From positions 1 to 64,000 of the forward strand of contig SVES01000001.1 in assembly GCA_015057305.1 (NCBI GenBank): 64,000 nucleotides of DNA, read 5' to 3'. Source of the DNA: Pseudobutyrivibrio ruminis (GTDB taxonomy: Bacteria; Bacillota; Clostridia; Lachnospirales; Lachnospiraceae). The position numbers and the translations under genes are program-made. The notes beneath the pieces are model-generated. The model ran no database searches, was not told where the DNA came from, and saw only the letters and a list, made by a program, of their open reading frames with translations. Below, piece by piece: positions 28,306 through 37,423 of this stretch. Each line of letters starts with the position of its first letter. Positions within the stretch are counted from its first letter, which is position 1.

Positions 28306-29006
28306 TACTTGTTTCCTAATTTCTTATTCATTAAAAATTCTGCAATCTCAAAATCTATAGGATAATCTATGTCGATAGAATCCTCCCTGCTCATAACATA
28401 AGCATAGGTTTCGTCACAGTAATATGTTCTCTGCTCCTTGAGAAGCTTATAATCCAAAATATATATAGCTCCATTTGGAACATAATAAGTAGCGTTGGTC
28501 TGACGGTTAGCCACATTAGAGCCTGATGCTCCAAAGCCTGCATTCTTAATGCGACCCTTATCATCCATCACATGATACCAGCCTACTGGAGTCTCTGCCT
28601 CTGTAAATGAAATCAATGTGGTGGCCTGGCTCTTTTCAAACTGTGCTATAGCCTCATTGATATTTTTTTCATCGCGAAGTGGAGCTGTTGGAAGAAGTAC
28701 CATAAACTTCTCCACTGGCTCACCAGTTTCATTTGCAACAAATTCTGCTGCGTGGATGTATACATCTACTGCAGATGCTGTGTCGCTGGCAAGCTCTGCT
28801 GGTCGCATGAAAGGAACCTCTGCCCCTGCTTCACGAGAAACTCTTGCAATATCCTTATCATCTGTAGTAACAATGACTCTGTCTATTTTGTCTGCTTTAA
28901 GGGCAGCCTCTATTGTGTGAGCAATAAGTGGCTTACCGCATAAGTCCTTTATATTTTTTCCAGGAACTCCTTTAGAGCCCCCTCTCGCTGGTATAAATGC
29001 TATCAT
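28305..29006 (-). CDS. legF: CMP-nonulosonate cytidylyltransferase (NeuA/LegF type)
   Basis: A 233-residue enzyme of the CMP-acylneuraminate synthetase family, which activates a nonulosonic (sialic-like) acid with CTP. It has the N-terminal nucleotide-binding motif AFIPARGGSKGVPGKN, then VIVTTDDKDIARV and LLPTAPLRDEKNI. The start is ATG at 29006, with GGGAGG upstream; it overlaps the stop of the synthase gene in an ATGA arrangement. Pairing with NeuB and with LegB/LegC-like genes favours legionaminic or a related acid over sialic acid, which is inference. Confidence 0.85.
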   Translation of the reverse strand: MIAFIPARGGSKGVPGKNIKDLCGKPLIAHTIEAALKADKIDRVIVTTDDKDIARVSREAGAEVPFMRPAELASDTASAVDVYIHAAEFVANETGEPVEKFMVLLPTAPLRDEKNINEAIAQFEKSQATTLISFTEAETPVGWYHVMDDKGRIKNAGFGASGSNVANRQTNATYYVPNGAIYILDYKLLKEQRTYYCDETYAYVMSREDSIDIDYPIDFEIAEFLMNKKLGNK

Positions 29007-30055
29007 GATAAATCCTCCCACTGAAAGATATCATCATATTTAACATCATGCTTAAGGGTACGTCCGATTACCATCTCGTAGTGCTTAGGTGAGATTCCTG
29101 TGCCTGGACGCTTGTAAGCTAAATCCTCAAGGGTAAGAACATGACCCGCTGGCATATCGTATTTAGCAACAATAGAACGCTTAAATTCCTCCTGACGATT
29201 CTTGTCCTCAACAACTACCTTGCGATAGCTGCCAAGCATATCATAGCCATGGCGAGCTGCATCGCAAATTATCTTAAGCTCTTCTGGATTGGCGCTGACT
29301 TTGTGGTCCCAGCCTTCCATATTCTTATCCATTGTAAAATGCTTTTCTATTATGCATGCATTTTTTGCAATACTCATAATAGGAGCAATGACTCCAAGTG
29401 TATGATCTGAGTAACCCACTGGATAGTCAAATACCATATTGTACATATCCATGTTGTTAAGATTAACATTCTCATCCTTTGGTGGATAAAGGGATACGCA
29501 ATGAAGAATAGCTATCTCATGGCAGCCACCTTCTTCCAAAGCGGCAATAGCTGCGCAAACATCCTCCATGCCTGTAAGACCTGTGGAAATAACTACAGGC
29601 ACGCCCTTGCTACCGATATATTTGAGGAATGGAATGTTTTCTACATCAAGAGATGCCACCTTGATAAATGGAACATGTAATTCATCTACTAATAAATCTA
29701 CTCCCTCATTGCTGAATGGTGTAGAAACGAAATCTATGTCAAGCTCATCACAATATTTTTTTAGTTCAATATGTTCTTCCCTTGAAACTGCATATTTTTC
29801 CATGATAGTTCTAAGAGAATAGTCTGTACGATTACGATAATCATCTGCAAGGAAATAATTATCCTCATATTTTTTCTTAGAGAAAAGATCATCTGCAGTC
29901 CAAGACTGAAGCTTTACTGCATCAGCGCCACATTCCTTTGCTGTCTTTATAAGTGTTTTGGCTAAATCCATATCTCCGTTGTGATTTGCACCTAATTCTG
30001 CAATGATATATGGTCTTTGATTTCCTTCAACTAAATTAGCGTAATTAAATCTCAT
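29003..30055 (-). CDS. legI: Nonulosonic acid synthase (NeuB/LegI type)
   Basis: A 350-residue protein with an N-terminal TIM-barrel NeuB domain (IIAELGANHNGDMDLAKTLI, DAVKLQSWT, FVSTPFSNEGVDLL, HCVSLYPPKDENVN, YSDHTLG, EKHFTMDKNMEGWDHKVS). A C-terminal SAF/antifreeze-like domain begins near residue 290 (DMPAGHVLTLEDLAYKRPG). It condenses phosphoenolpyruvate with a six-carbon N-acyl amino sugar to make a nine-carbon acid. The start is ATG at 30055, with GGAGG 7 bases upstream; the frame could be extended by 8 codons without such a site. It overlaps the preceding GT2 gene by 11 bases. Confidence 0.92.
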   Translation of the reverse strand: MRFNYANLVEGNQRPYIIAELGANHNGDMDLAKTLIKTAKECGADAVKLQSWTADDLFSKKKYEDNYFLADDYRNRTDYSLRTIMEKYAVSREEHIELKKYCDELDIDFVSTPFSNEGVDLLVDELHVPFIKVASLDVENIPFLKYIGSKGVPVVISTGLTGMEDVCAAIAALEEGGCHEIAILHCVSLYPPKDENVNLNNMDMYNMVFDYPVGYSDHTLGVIAPIMSIAKNACIIEKHFTMDKNMEGWDHKVSANPEELKIICDAARHGYDMLGSYRKVVVEDKNRQEEFKRSIVAKYDMPAGHVLTLEDLAYKRPGTGISPKHYEMVIGRTLKHDVKYDDIFQWEDLS

Positions 30056-30887
30056 AATCGTCCTCCATTTGTATATCACTCCACCAATATCCCTGATGAA
30101 CCGATTGAAGCTTGAGGGAAGCTGGATTAAGTTCCTTCAGCTTGTTTGCTAAATATTTAAAATAATCATATCTTTTGGCTAGATTGTTATAATGAATAGT
30201 CTTAATGTCGTATTCTTTCTTCAAATCTCGCCCTGTTCCAGCCATATTTGCATCGTAAATACGATAAATAGTGTATGCATCCGGCACTAGTGAGCCACTT
30301 CCTATGTCTGTTAAAATTCTCGAAAACAGATACCAATCGAATACTGGGGTATCGCCTTCTGCCAGGGAATCCAAAAACTCCTCTGTTATTTTATTCATCC
30401 TGATACCTGAAGTGGATAAACCAATATAGTTACCTTGGGAAATGGCCTTAACATCTGTAGTGGATGTAGGTATTGTTTTAAACACCTCATCACCTTTGTC
30501 TGTAACTAGTTTATTATAAAAGAATACTGATTGTTTGTCTAATTCATAGGCCTTTTTATAGCTTGCCACTCTGTCCTTTGAAAAGGTATCGTCTGCATCC
30601 CCCATTATAAGTAAATCTACCTTTAGCCTCTTAGCCTGACGTATCATTTCAATACGAGTCTCAGCTATAGAAAGATGCTTATCGTATAAATCTATTATTT
30701 GGATAGATATGCCCCTAGTGTTAGCTACTATCTCTTTTTCGATTTCAGCAAGCTCTGCTTTAGTGTAATTATCATTAATTATCAACAGGGTGAAGTCCCT
30801 GTCAGTCTGGTTATCCACAGATTTCACGTAATCTTGTAGATATGCGTGGGCTTGTTTGTAGATAACAGTTGCAAATGCTGTTTTCAT
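30045..30887 (-). CDS. GT2-family glycosyltransferase
   Basis: A 280-residue soluble GT-A enzyme. It begins KTAFATVIYKQAHAYLQDYV, with the donor region LLIINDNY and the metal-binding LLIMGDADDTFSKDR near residue 95. No membrane segment is present. Acceptor and donor are unknown. Its overlap with the NeuB gene and its position between GT4 and NeuB suggest a role in the nonulosonic-acid-containing repeat unit. Confidence 0.72.
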   Translation of the reverse strand: MKTAFATVIYKQAHAYLQDYVKSVDNQTDRDFTLLIINDNYTKAELAEIEKEIVANTRGISIQIIDLYDKHLSIAETRIEMIRQAKRLKVDLLIMGDADDTFSKDRVASYKKAYELDKQSVFFYNKLVTDKGDEVFKTIPTSTTDVKAISQGNYIGLSTSGIRMNKITEEFLDSLAEGDTPVFDWYLFSRILTDIGSGSLVPDAYTIYRIYDANMAGTGRDLKKEYDIKTIHYNNLAKRYDYFKYLANKLKELNPASLKLQSVHQGYWWSDIQMEDDYEI

Positions 30888-30908
30888 TGTAACCTATTCC
30901 CTCATCAG

Positions 30909-32108
30909 TCACCCTTGCAAAAAAGTATCTAGATAGTCCATAATGGCTTTCTTTGAGAAATGCTCTTTATTGTAATTAAACGCATTTTGTCCCATTTCTC
31001 TAAGTCTTGCCTCTGGAAGGTTTCTCATGGCTATAATGTTCATGGCAAGCTCTCTGGCATTACCAATATCTGAGCAGCAGCCACAATCAGCTTCTTCAAT
31101 TACTCTAGCGGTCTCACCCTTGGCAGATGCTACGATGGGCATAGCACATGCCATATAAGACTGTAGCTTGGCAGGGATTGTTTTGGCAAAAAGCTCATCA
31201 TCAGCAAAAGAAATAAATGCCACATCGCCCTTGGCCAGTAAATCTGGGACCTCGGTAGGCATAACCCTACCTACAAATTCAAACAAGTCCCACACTCCTG
31301 CTGCAGTAATGCTTTCCTTAAAGCTTTCTCTTGCTCGACCGTCACCTACTATAGTAAAACGTATGTCCTTCATACCCTCAGCGCGAATAATAGCAGCTGC
31401 CTTAGGCAAAATTTCCAGTCCCTGCGCCTGTCCAATATTTCCTGTAAATATTACGTTAAAGCCTTTATGCTCTACCCTTGGCTTTGGCTCATAAAACTCC
31501 TCTGCATACTGTGGCATAAAGCTGACTTTTTCCTTTTCATCTTCCGCTACGTATTTTCGAATTGAATCTACGAAGCTTGGGCTAGAGCCCCACAAATGGG
31601 TGCACCCTTTATATATTTTTCTCACCATTCTCTCAATAGGCTTAATAATTATTGGCGAATGGATTCCTGTAATCATCTCAACATTTTCTGGCCAAAGATC
31701 CTGAACATATAGATAGCAAGGAACATGATGTTTTTTAGCATAGGCAACACCTACCTTGCACTGGTTCATTGGCGAAGTTTCCAACATGAAAACCTCATCC
31801 GCCTCTATCTTTGTAAACAAATTCCAGAAAAAGCCAAAGAATGGAAAGCTGAAATAGTTTAGTATCAACCCCAGCTTTCCTTTGCCTCTAGGGATAAGTG
31901 GAATGCGGTAAACCTCCACTCCATTTATCACTTCATGTCTTCTTTTAAACAGGCCGTAGCCTTCAAATATTTTCCCTTCCGGGTAATTCGGAAGACCAGT
32001 GACAACTGTCACCTTATAGCCTCTTTTTACCCATTCAAATGCCATATCATTTATTCTGAACTGCTCAGGATAAAAGAATTGGCAAACTATCAATATATGC
32101 TTTTTCAT
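30909..32108 (-). CDS. GT4-family glycosyltransferase (WbuB-like)
   Basis: A 399-residue GT-B enzyme. The N-terminus is HILIVCQFFYPEQFRINDMA with VVTGLPNYPEGK, typical of the WbuB/GT4 group that transfers N-acetylated amino sugars. The C-terminal domain has FNVIFTGNIGQAQGLEILP, FEFVGRVMPTEVPDLLAKGD and IPAKLQSYMACAMPIVASAK. It likely extends the lipid-linked oligosaccharide in the cytoplasm. It follows the DUF2142 gene by 43 bases. Confidence 0.85.
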   Translation of the reverse strand: MKKHILIVCQFFYPEQFRINDMAFEWVKRGYKVTVVTGLPNYPEGKIFEGYGLFKRRHEVINGVEVYRIPLIPRGKGKLGLILNYFSFPFFGFFWNLFTKIEADEVFMLETSPMNQCKVGVAYAKKHHVPCYLYVQDLWPENVEMITGIHSPIIIKPIERMVRKIYKGCTHLWGSSPSFVDSIRKYVAEDEKEKVSFMPQYAEEFYEPKPRVEHKGFNVIFTGNIGQAQGLEILPKAAAIIRAEGMKDIRFTIVGDGRARESFKESITAAGVWDLFEFVGRVMPTEVPDLLAKGDVAFISFADDELFAKTIPAKLQSYMACAMPIVASAKGETARVIEEADCGCCSDIGNARELAMNIIAMRNLPEARLREMGQNAFNYNKEHFSKKAIMDYLDTFLQG

Positions 32109-32151
32109 CTATTCTCTCAAATCTATCTTTATAGGTTTGAAATGCCTCCCA

Positions 32152-33822
32152 TTAAAATGGTGCAGGCATTCCGTCTCTTAGATGGAACAAATAATATAAA
32201 AGTCCACACATAGAGAAAATTAATGCAATGTTTTGAATATAAATTAAAACAAGTGCAAGCTTACTTTCCTTTGCATCTGTACCCAGCCCAATACACATGC
32301 ACATGTAAATAGGTATCAAATATCTAAACGAAATCTGAATACGCTGACTTCCCTCTGCAGGAGTAAAACGTGTCATACAGCCTATAAAAATAGCGATAAC
32401 GCACATTACAAGGCCAATTCCAATGACAACCATCTGCCATTTTTTAATACGATTTCCTTTTATAAAAAATAGTCCAACAATTAAAAGTGCAAGCATCACT
32501 AAAACACAAGCCATTGGTATCGTTGCGTTCAAAAGTACATGCCCTAATTCTGAGCCCACAATGTGCTTGATGTTGTACCAAAAATCTACCTTAATGCCAT
32601 CCCATGCAAATGCGAAGGTCTCTTTCTTGTGGGCAAGGAAATAATCCCATGTAAGAGCCTGACGTGCTGCATCTGTCTCAATGGTATCGCCGTCTCTCTT
32701 CCAGAAAATCAGGCGCATAATAACGTAGTAGTACTTGATAATCAGCTTGCGTCCAACTACGATTACCCCTAGCCCTAATACCGAAAGAATTGTGTATTCA
32801 TACCATTTCTTTGACAAAATTACATCCTTCCACCATTTTTTCAGTGGGATTACAAAGAACCATACTGCAAAAAGTGCATATACAATCTTATTTGGAATAA
32901 GAATAAGCACGCAGCCTGCAATTATGATTATATCCCATGCGTGTAATTTGGTTTCAGGCTGACTGTAGTGCAAGCACAGTGTAAATAATGCCAGTGAAAA
33001 CAAAATACTCATGTTATCGTAGGAATATGAGCTACACAAATGAATCACTCCTGGAAACATTGCAAATGTGAAAAACTGTTGCTTACCAACTGGCAACACC
33101 TTTAGTGCAATGTAGCCTGCGATAATAAGGGTCAGTGAATTCATGAAACGCCCCATGAAAATTACGCCAGCAAATCCCATTCCAAGAAGTCTTGCTATTG
33201 TAATTCCAAAGCCTGAGGCAAGATATCTGGATGCCTTTGTAGGGGCAATATAAACCTCTACATCATACTGTTGTTCATCATTATGTTTAAAGAAATTTCC
33301 CTCCGCCAAAATACCATATTGATAAGGGAATGTAACATCCATATAAGGAAGTGTAAAATAATCCTCAGCTCTCATGTAGAAGAAAGATTCATCCTGAACC
33401 CAGCTCATAAGGTTGCTGGTATCCATGCTAAGATTGTGATCCTTTTTTCCCATCATTATATTGCTTGCATGATAAGCACTATAATAATGCGCCACTTCAT
33501 CTGGACCAGAGATTGGTGGCATTACAAGCTGCATACAAAATGTCCAGGCAATGGCCATAATCACAAACACTCTAGGATAGGACCATTTTTTGTCTAGCAG
33601 CAGCATCCTCAACAAGTAGATTGTTATTGCTACCATCACAACAAATATTAGCGCAAAATAAATGTACAATCTCTTTGTTGTAGATAGTGGAACGCAGTTT
33701 CTAATATAAAATACAATTGCATATATGATGCTCACCACCGCAAGTACAATTGCACCAAGCTTTACTGCTTTATCCCTATTCATATCCGAAAAAAAACTTT
33801 TTATCTTTTCCAAGTAATACAT
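32152..33822 (-). CDS. DUF2142-type polytopic membrane protein
   Basis: A 556-residue protein with about 12 membrane segments. The first long loop has MPPISGPDEVAHYYSAYHAS, the DUF2142 signature with an acidic pair (about residues 108-109) next to a histidine. That pattern is shared by GT-C-type enzymes, so an extracytoplasmic glycosyltransferase role is likely but unproven. Start choice is uncertain: GAAAGG abuts the ATG at 33822, whereas the same site is ideally spaced (8 bases) for a TTG three codons later. It sits 8 bases after the CBS/nucleotidyltransferase gene. Confidence 0.72.
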   Translation of the reverse strand: MYYLEKIKSFFSDMNRDKAVKLGAIVLAVVSIIYAIVFYIRNCVPLSTTKRLYIYFALIFVVMVAITIYLLRMLLLDKKWSYPRVFVIMAIAWTFCMQLVMPPISGPDEVAHYYSAYHASNIMMGKKDHNLSMDTSNLMSWVQDESFFYMRAEDYFTLPYMDVTFPYQYGILAEGNFFKHNDEQQYDVEVYIAPTKASRYLASGFGITIARLLGMGFAGVIFMGRFMNSLTLIIAGYIALKVLPVGKQQFFTFAMFPGVIHLCSSYSYDNMSILFSLALFTLCLHYSQPETKLHAWDIIIIAGCVLILIPNKIVYALFAVWFFVIPLKKWWKDVILSKKWYEYTILSVLGLGVIVVGRKLIIKYYYVIMRLIFWKRDGDTIETDAARQALTWDYFLAHKKETFAFAWDGIKVDFWYNIKHIVGSELGHVLLNATIPMACVLVMLALLIVGLFFIKGNRIKKWQMVVIGIGLVMCVIAIFIGCMTRFTPAEGSQRIQISFRYLIPIYMCMCIGLGTDAKESKLALVLIYIQNIALIFSMCGLLYYLFHLRDGMPAPF

Positions 33823-33830
33823 CCTTTCAA

Positions 33831-34877
33831 CTAGGTAAGCTTTCCTGAAAGCCTACGCTCCATTTTGCTGAGCTCATCCAATTGTCCCATATCCATCCAT
33901 GTATTCTCGTTGATTGGATACACGCCAACCTTTTTTCCATCATCCTTAAGTCTATTAATGATGTCTGGGAATCCGATAAATTCTCCATCCTTAATATAAT
34001 CAATAACCTCTGGCTCAACTATATAAATACCAGTATTAGTAAAGAAACTAAACTCTGGTTTTTCTTTCATGTCCAAAATATTTCCGTGCTCACCAAACTC
34101 TACCACGCCGTAAGCCACCTGGAAATTTCTTAAGGAGCACACCATTGTAATTAGATTACCCTCGTTCTTATGATGCTCATAAATCTTTGAGTAATCTTCT
34201 TCGATTAAAATATCGCAGTTTGTCAGAATAAATGTTTCATTTATTTTTCCACGCAAAAGTGACAAACCACCACCTGTACCTAGCGGCTCGTCCTCGTCTA
34301 TAAATTCGATGTTATATGGTCTATCTGCCTCACCAAAGTAGGATTTAATCATATTTTTCTTATGATTTACAATCATATACATCTTATCAATTCCGTAATC
34401 TGCAAAGCTATCCATAATAAGCTCTGCAATTGGCTTTTCACCAACAGGAATCAATGGTTTTGGCAGAATACGTGTGTATGGGTACAGGCGAGTGCCCTTT
34501 CCACCTGCCATCATCACTACAGGTGTGGATAATGTAGAGTGCTTTTTATAATGATTCTCACTCCAAAAAACTGTATCAATTACATGCCCCATGTCGTCAA
34601 CAATAGGAAGCCCTTCTATGTTATGACGGCGCAAAAAGTCCCTGGCATCATTCTTTTCATCAGCCTTAATACTACGGGGCTTATAATTGGCTATTTTTTT
34701 TACAGGCTCATTTAAATCGCCGCCTGACAAAATGTATCTGCGGACGTCCCCTTCTGAAAGTGCGGCCAGTAGCTTGTTGTCATTATCTACGATAAAGACC
34801 GTGCGTCTGCTGCTTGCATCAAAGGTACGCATAGCCTGCAAAATACTGTCGTGCTCTTTAATTAACACATTATCCAT
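33831..34877 (-). CDS. CBS-domain sugar-1-phosphate nucleotidyltransferase (PtmE-like)
   Basis: 348 residues in two parts. Residues 1-115 are a pair of CBS domains (AALSEGDVRRYILSGGDL, IEGLPIVDDMGHV). Residues about 120-348 are an NTP-transferase domain (MMAGGKGTRLYPYTRILPKP, DEPLGTGGGL, ILTNCDILIEEDY). This is the layout of PtmE, which makes GDP-glucosamine for legionaminic acid in Campylobacter. Its place beside LegB- and LegC-like genes supports that. It would mean the pathway uses GDP-linked intermediates. The CBS pair may sense a nucleotide. Confidence 0.8.
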   Translation of the reverse strand: MDNVLIKEHDSILQAMRTFDASSRRTVFIVDNDNKLLAALSEGDVRRYILSGGDLNEPVKKIANYKPRSIKADEKNDARDFLRRHNIEGLPIVDDMGHVIDTVFWSENHYKKHSTLSTPVVMMAGGKGTRLYPYTRILPKPLIPVGEKPIAELIMDSFADYGIDKMYMIVNHKKNMIKSYFGEADRPYNIEFIDEDEPLGTGGGLSLLRGKINETFILTNCDILIEEDYSKIYEHHKNEGNLITMVCSLRNFQVAYGVVEFGEHGNILDMKEKPEFSFFTNTGIYIVEPEVIDYIKDGEFIGFPDIINRLKDDGKKVGVYPINENTWMDMGQLDELSKMERRLSGKLT

Positions 34878-34883
34878 AACAAT

Positions 34884-36050
34884 CTACTCCATAAAATTCT
34901 TTATCACGTCTACTACGCGATGTACGCCTGCCTCATCTAGGTTGGTTGAGCATGGTACGTTGACTACGCGATGCCAGTACCATGGAGCGCAGGTTAGCTC
35001 ATAGGTGCGGGCGCCCTCGTATGGAAGCTGATCTGAAATAAGTCCCCAAATAGGGCGAGACTGAATATGAGCCTCCTTTAGAGCTTCGATAAGCTTATCG
35101 CGACCTTCTTCATCATTTTCGAATACTACAGAATAGAACCAATAATTGCTTCGGATTCCCTGGCGGAAATCCTGAACATGAAGACCTGGTAGCTTATCTA
35201 TTGCCTCTTTGTACAAATGATAATTTCTTTCTTTTGTTTTAATAAAATCCTCCAGCTGCTCTAGCTGTGCAAGACCAAGTGCTGCCTGAAGATTTGTCAT
35301 TCTATAATTAAATCCAATTTCATCATGGATGAAATTAGCCTGGTCAGCCTTAGCTTGTGTAGTCAAATGCTTAGCATGAGATAAAAGTGCCTCGTCATTA
35401 GAAACAATCATACCGCCACCGCCAGTAGTGATAATCTTATTTCCATTAAATGAGTAACAACCCATATCGCCTATGGTTCCAGCAAACTTTCCAGCATATT
35501 TTCCTTCTGTATAATATGTTCCAAGTGCTTCGGTAGCATCCTCAACAACCTTGATATTATACTTTTGGGCAATAGGCATTATAGCTTCCATATCTGCCAT
35601 GTTACCAAACACATGTACAACAACCATTGCCTTGATATGGCGTCCTGTGGCTCTATCTATGAGCTTACCATCTGTAAAATCACATTCCTCTTCGCAAAAC
35701 TTTTTAAGCTTTACCGGGTCAAGACACAGGCTATCATCGCAGTCCATAAATACTGGCTCGGCACCAATATATCTAGTAGGGTTGACTGCTGCAATAAATG
35801 TTAGAGTAGGAACGATAACTGCGTCCTCCCTGGTGACACCTGAAAGCAGCAAACTTATATGTAGGGCTGATGTACCATTTTGGGTGCTGACTGCACCTGG
35901 AGCCTTAACGTACTCAGCAATCTTTTTTTCAAAATCCGAAACATATGGGCCTGCTGTAGAAACCCATTCGGTTTCGACTGCATCAGTAACATATTTTAAT
36001 TCGTTTCCCTTTAAATTAGGCACTGAAAGTGCTATAAATTCATCTGACAT
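34884..36050 (-). CDS. legC: PLP-dependent sugar aminotransferase (LegC type)
   Basis: A 388-residue DegT/DnrJ/EryC1-family enzyme. The catalytic lysine is in CYSFNGNKIITTGGGGMIVS, the form found in LegC aminotransferases; the PLP-phosphate site is near TQNGTSALHISLL, and VVEDATEALGTYY supplies the acidic residue. It should aminate a 4-keto-6-deoxy sugar nucleotide made by LegB. The start is ATG at 36050, with AGAGGTG 7 bases upstream; a longer frame to 36104 runs into the hairpin region. It is followed after 6 bases by the PtmE-like gene. Confidence 0.87.
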   Translation of the reverse strand: MSDEFIALSVPNLKGNELKYVTDAVETEWVSTAGPYVSDFEKKIAEYVKAPGAVSTQNGTSALHISLLLSGVTREDAVIVPTLTFIAAVNPTRYIGAEPVFMDCDDSLCLDPVKLKKFCEEECDFTDGKLIDRATGRHIKAMVVVHVFGNMADMEAIMPIAQKYNIKVVEDATEALGTYYTEGKYAGKFAGTIGDMGCYSFNGNKIITTGGGGMIVSNDEALLSHAKHLTTQAKADQANFIHDEIGFNYRMTNLQAALGLAQLEQLEDFIKTKERNYHLYKEAIDKLPGLHVQDFRQGIRSNYWFYSVVFENDEEGRDKLIEALKEAHIQSRPIWGLISDQLPYEGARTYELTCAPWYWHRVVNVPCSTNLDEAGVHRVVDVIKNFME

Positions 36051-36065
36051 TTCAAAACACCTCTG

Positions 36066-36222
36066 ATCCGCTTGCGAATAGGCCATATACACATACAACG
36101 ACACGCTTGCGCTCTGCTTTTTCTACTTGCGTTACATAAGATGCCCCTTAACAGGGCCATCTAAGTAACGAGTGAAAAAGAAGGTCTTTTGTATGTGTAT
36201 ATGTCCCATTCTTCTGCTCATC
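36066..36222. repeat. Family-1 intergenic hairpin, copy A
   Basis: This fills most of the 192-base gap before legC. The conserved core runs from about 36101 to 36186 (TTGCGTTACATAAGATGC left, CATCTAAGTAACGAG right, short loop around 36149-36155). The outer arms are specific to this copy: left 36083-36102 reads CCATATACACATACAACGAC and pairs with 36184-36206. Weaker pairing continues outward. It ends about 15 bases before the legC start codon. No T tract follows, so it is not a standard terminator. Confidence 0.8.
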
Positions 36223-36242
36223 TAAAACTTGTAAATATACGA

Positions 36243-37220
36243 TTATATATTATAGATATCGACCTTGTACTTATCCATGTTCTCACGGAGGAAGGCGATG
36301 GTTTCGGCGAGGCCTTGCTCGAAGGTGTACTGAGGCTTCCAGTCGGTGAGACGCATGATTTTTTCGTTGCTGCCAAGGAGGCGATTTACCTCGCTCTTTT
36401 CTGGGCGGAGACGATCTTCATCGCAGATAATACGTGCATTTGGATTAATCTGACGGATAAGCTCTTCGGCAAGCTGTCCAATGGAGATTTCCTTCTGTGT
36501 TGCAATATTGATTTCCTGTCCGATTGTCTTGTCGCTTTCGTACATAGCAATAAAGCCATGGGCTGTGTCCTTTACGTAGTTGAAATCACGTGTTGGTGTA
36601 AGACTGCCAAGCTTGATTTCTTCCTTACCTGCAAGAAGCTGTGTAATAATTGTAGGAATTACTGCACGAGCTGACTGACGTGGACCAAATGTATTGAATG
36701 GGCGCACGATTGTTACAGGCAAGTCAAATGAACGATAGAATGACTCTGCCAATCTATCGGCACCAATCTTTGTAGCAGAATATGGTGACTGGCCCTGGTA
36801 TGGATGTTTCTCGTCAATTGGAACATACTGAGCGGTTCCATATACTTCGGATGTAGATGTTACAAGGACTCGAGTGCCAAGGTCTCTAGCAGCCTGAAGC
36901 ACATTTAATGTACCCTTGATGTTAGTATCTACGTATGCATCTGGGCTATGATAAGAAAATGGAATTGCAATAAGAGCAGCTAAATGGAATACTGCATCAA
37001 CGCCCTTCATTGACTCGCGGACACCATTTGGGTCACGGACATCACCTGCGAATACCTCCACATGATCCATGATTTCCTTAGGGAGTGTGTCTAGCCATCC
37101 CCAGTTATTGAAGGAGTTGTAATAAACAAATGCCCTTACCTCATATCCCTTTTTAACTAATTCCTCAACTAAGTGAGAACCAATAAATCCATCTGAACCT
37201 GTAACTAATACTTTACTCAT
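36243..37220 (-). CDS. legB: NAD-dependent sugar-nucleotide 4,6-dehydratase (LegB type)
   Basis: A 325-residue extended SDR with the Rossmann motif KVLVTGSDGFIGSHLVEELV, the catalytic STSEVYGTAQY (Ser/Thr, Asp/Glu region) and YSATKIGADRLAE (YxxxK), and VRPFNTFGPRQSARAVIPTI. The family includes LegB, which forms a 4-keto-6-deoxy-GlcNAc nucleotide. The next gene is LegC-like and the one after PtmE-like, supporting this identity. The start is ATG at 37220, with AGGAGG 4 bases upstream; a frame back to 37286 runs into the repeat. Family-1 hairpins bracket this gene on both sides. Confidence 0.87.
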   Translation of the reverse strand: MSKVLVTGSDGFIGSHLVEELVKKGYEVRAFVYYNSFNNWGWLDTLPKEIMDHVEVFAGDVRDPNGVRESMKGVDAVFHLAALIAIPFSYHSPDAYVDTNIKGTLNVLQAARDLGTRVLVTSTSEVYGTAQYVPIDEKHPYQGQSPYSATKIGADRLAESFYRSFDLPVTIVRPFNTFGPRQSARAVIPTIITQLLAGKEEIKLGSLTPTRDFNYVKDTAHGFIAMYESDKTIGQEINIATQKEISIGQLAEELIRQINPNARIICDEDRLRPEKSEVNRLLGSNEKIMRLTDWKPQYTFEQGLAETIAFLRENMDKYKVDIYNI

Positions 37221-37240
37221 CTTACCTCCTACGGCTTTCC

Positions 37241-37370
37241 AGAATAATATAAAACTCCAGCAGACACGCTTTCGCTCTGCTCTCACTCGTTGCGTTACAT
37301 AAGATGCTCCTAGCGGACCATCTAAGTAACGACGGTTCGAGAAGGTCTTGCTTGAGTCTTATATTATTCT
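37241..37370. repeat. Family-1 intergenic hairpin, copy B
   Basis: It lies in the 203-base gap between the capsule-type gene and legB. The core matches copies A and C (CACGCTTTCGCTCTGC, GCGTTACATAAGATGC, CATCTAAGTAACGA). The outer arms differ from theirs: AGAATAATATAAAACTCC at 37241 pairs with the run ending ATATTATTCT at 37370. It ends 20 bases before the legB start codon, just outside its ribosome binding site. The remaining gap (37371-37423) shows nothing further. Confidence 0.8.
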
Positions 37371-37423
37371 TCCAATCCTTATATTTCTAAATACTAAAAA
37401 CAGACTTATGTAATACATACCAC

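Noticed and set aside
35551-36066. A 171-codon plus-strand frame opposite legC
   Set aside because: It is the shadow of the clearly conserved aminotransferase on the minus strand.
36051-36104. Longer start for legC at 36104
   Set aside because: The extra 18 codons run into the family-1 hairpin, and conserved sequence begins at the ATG at 36050, which has a good ribosome binding site.
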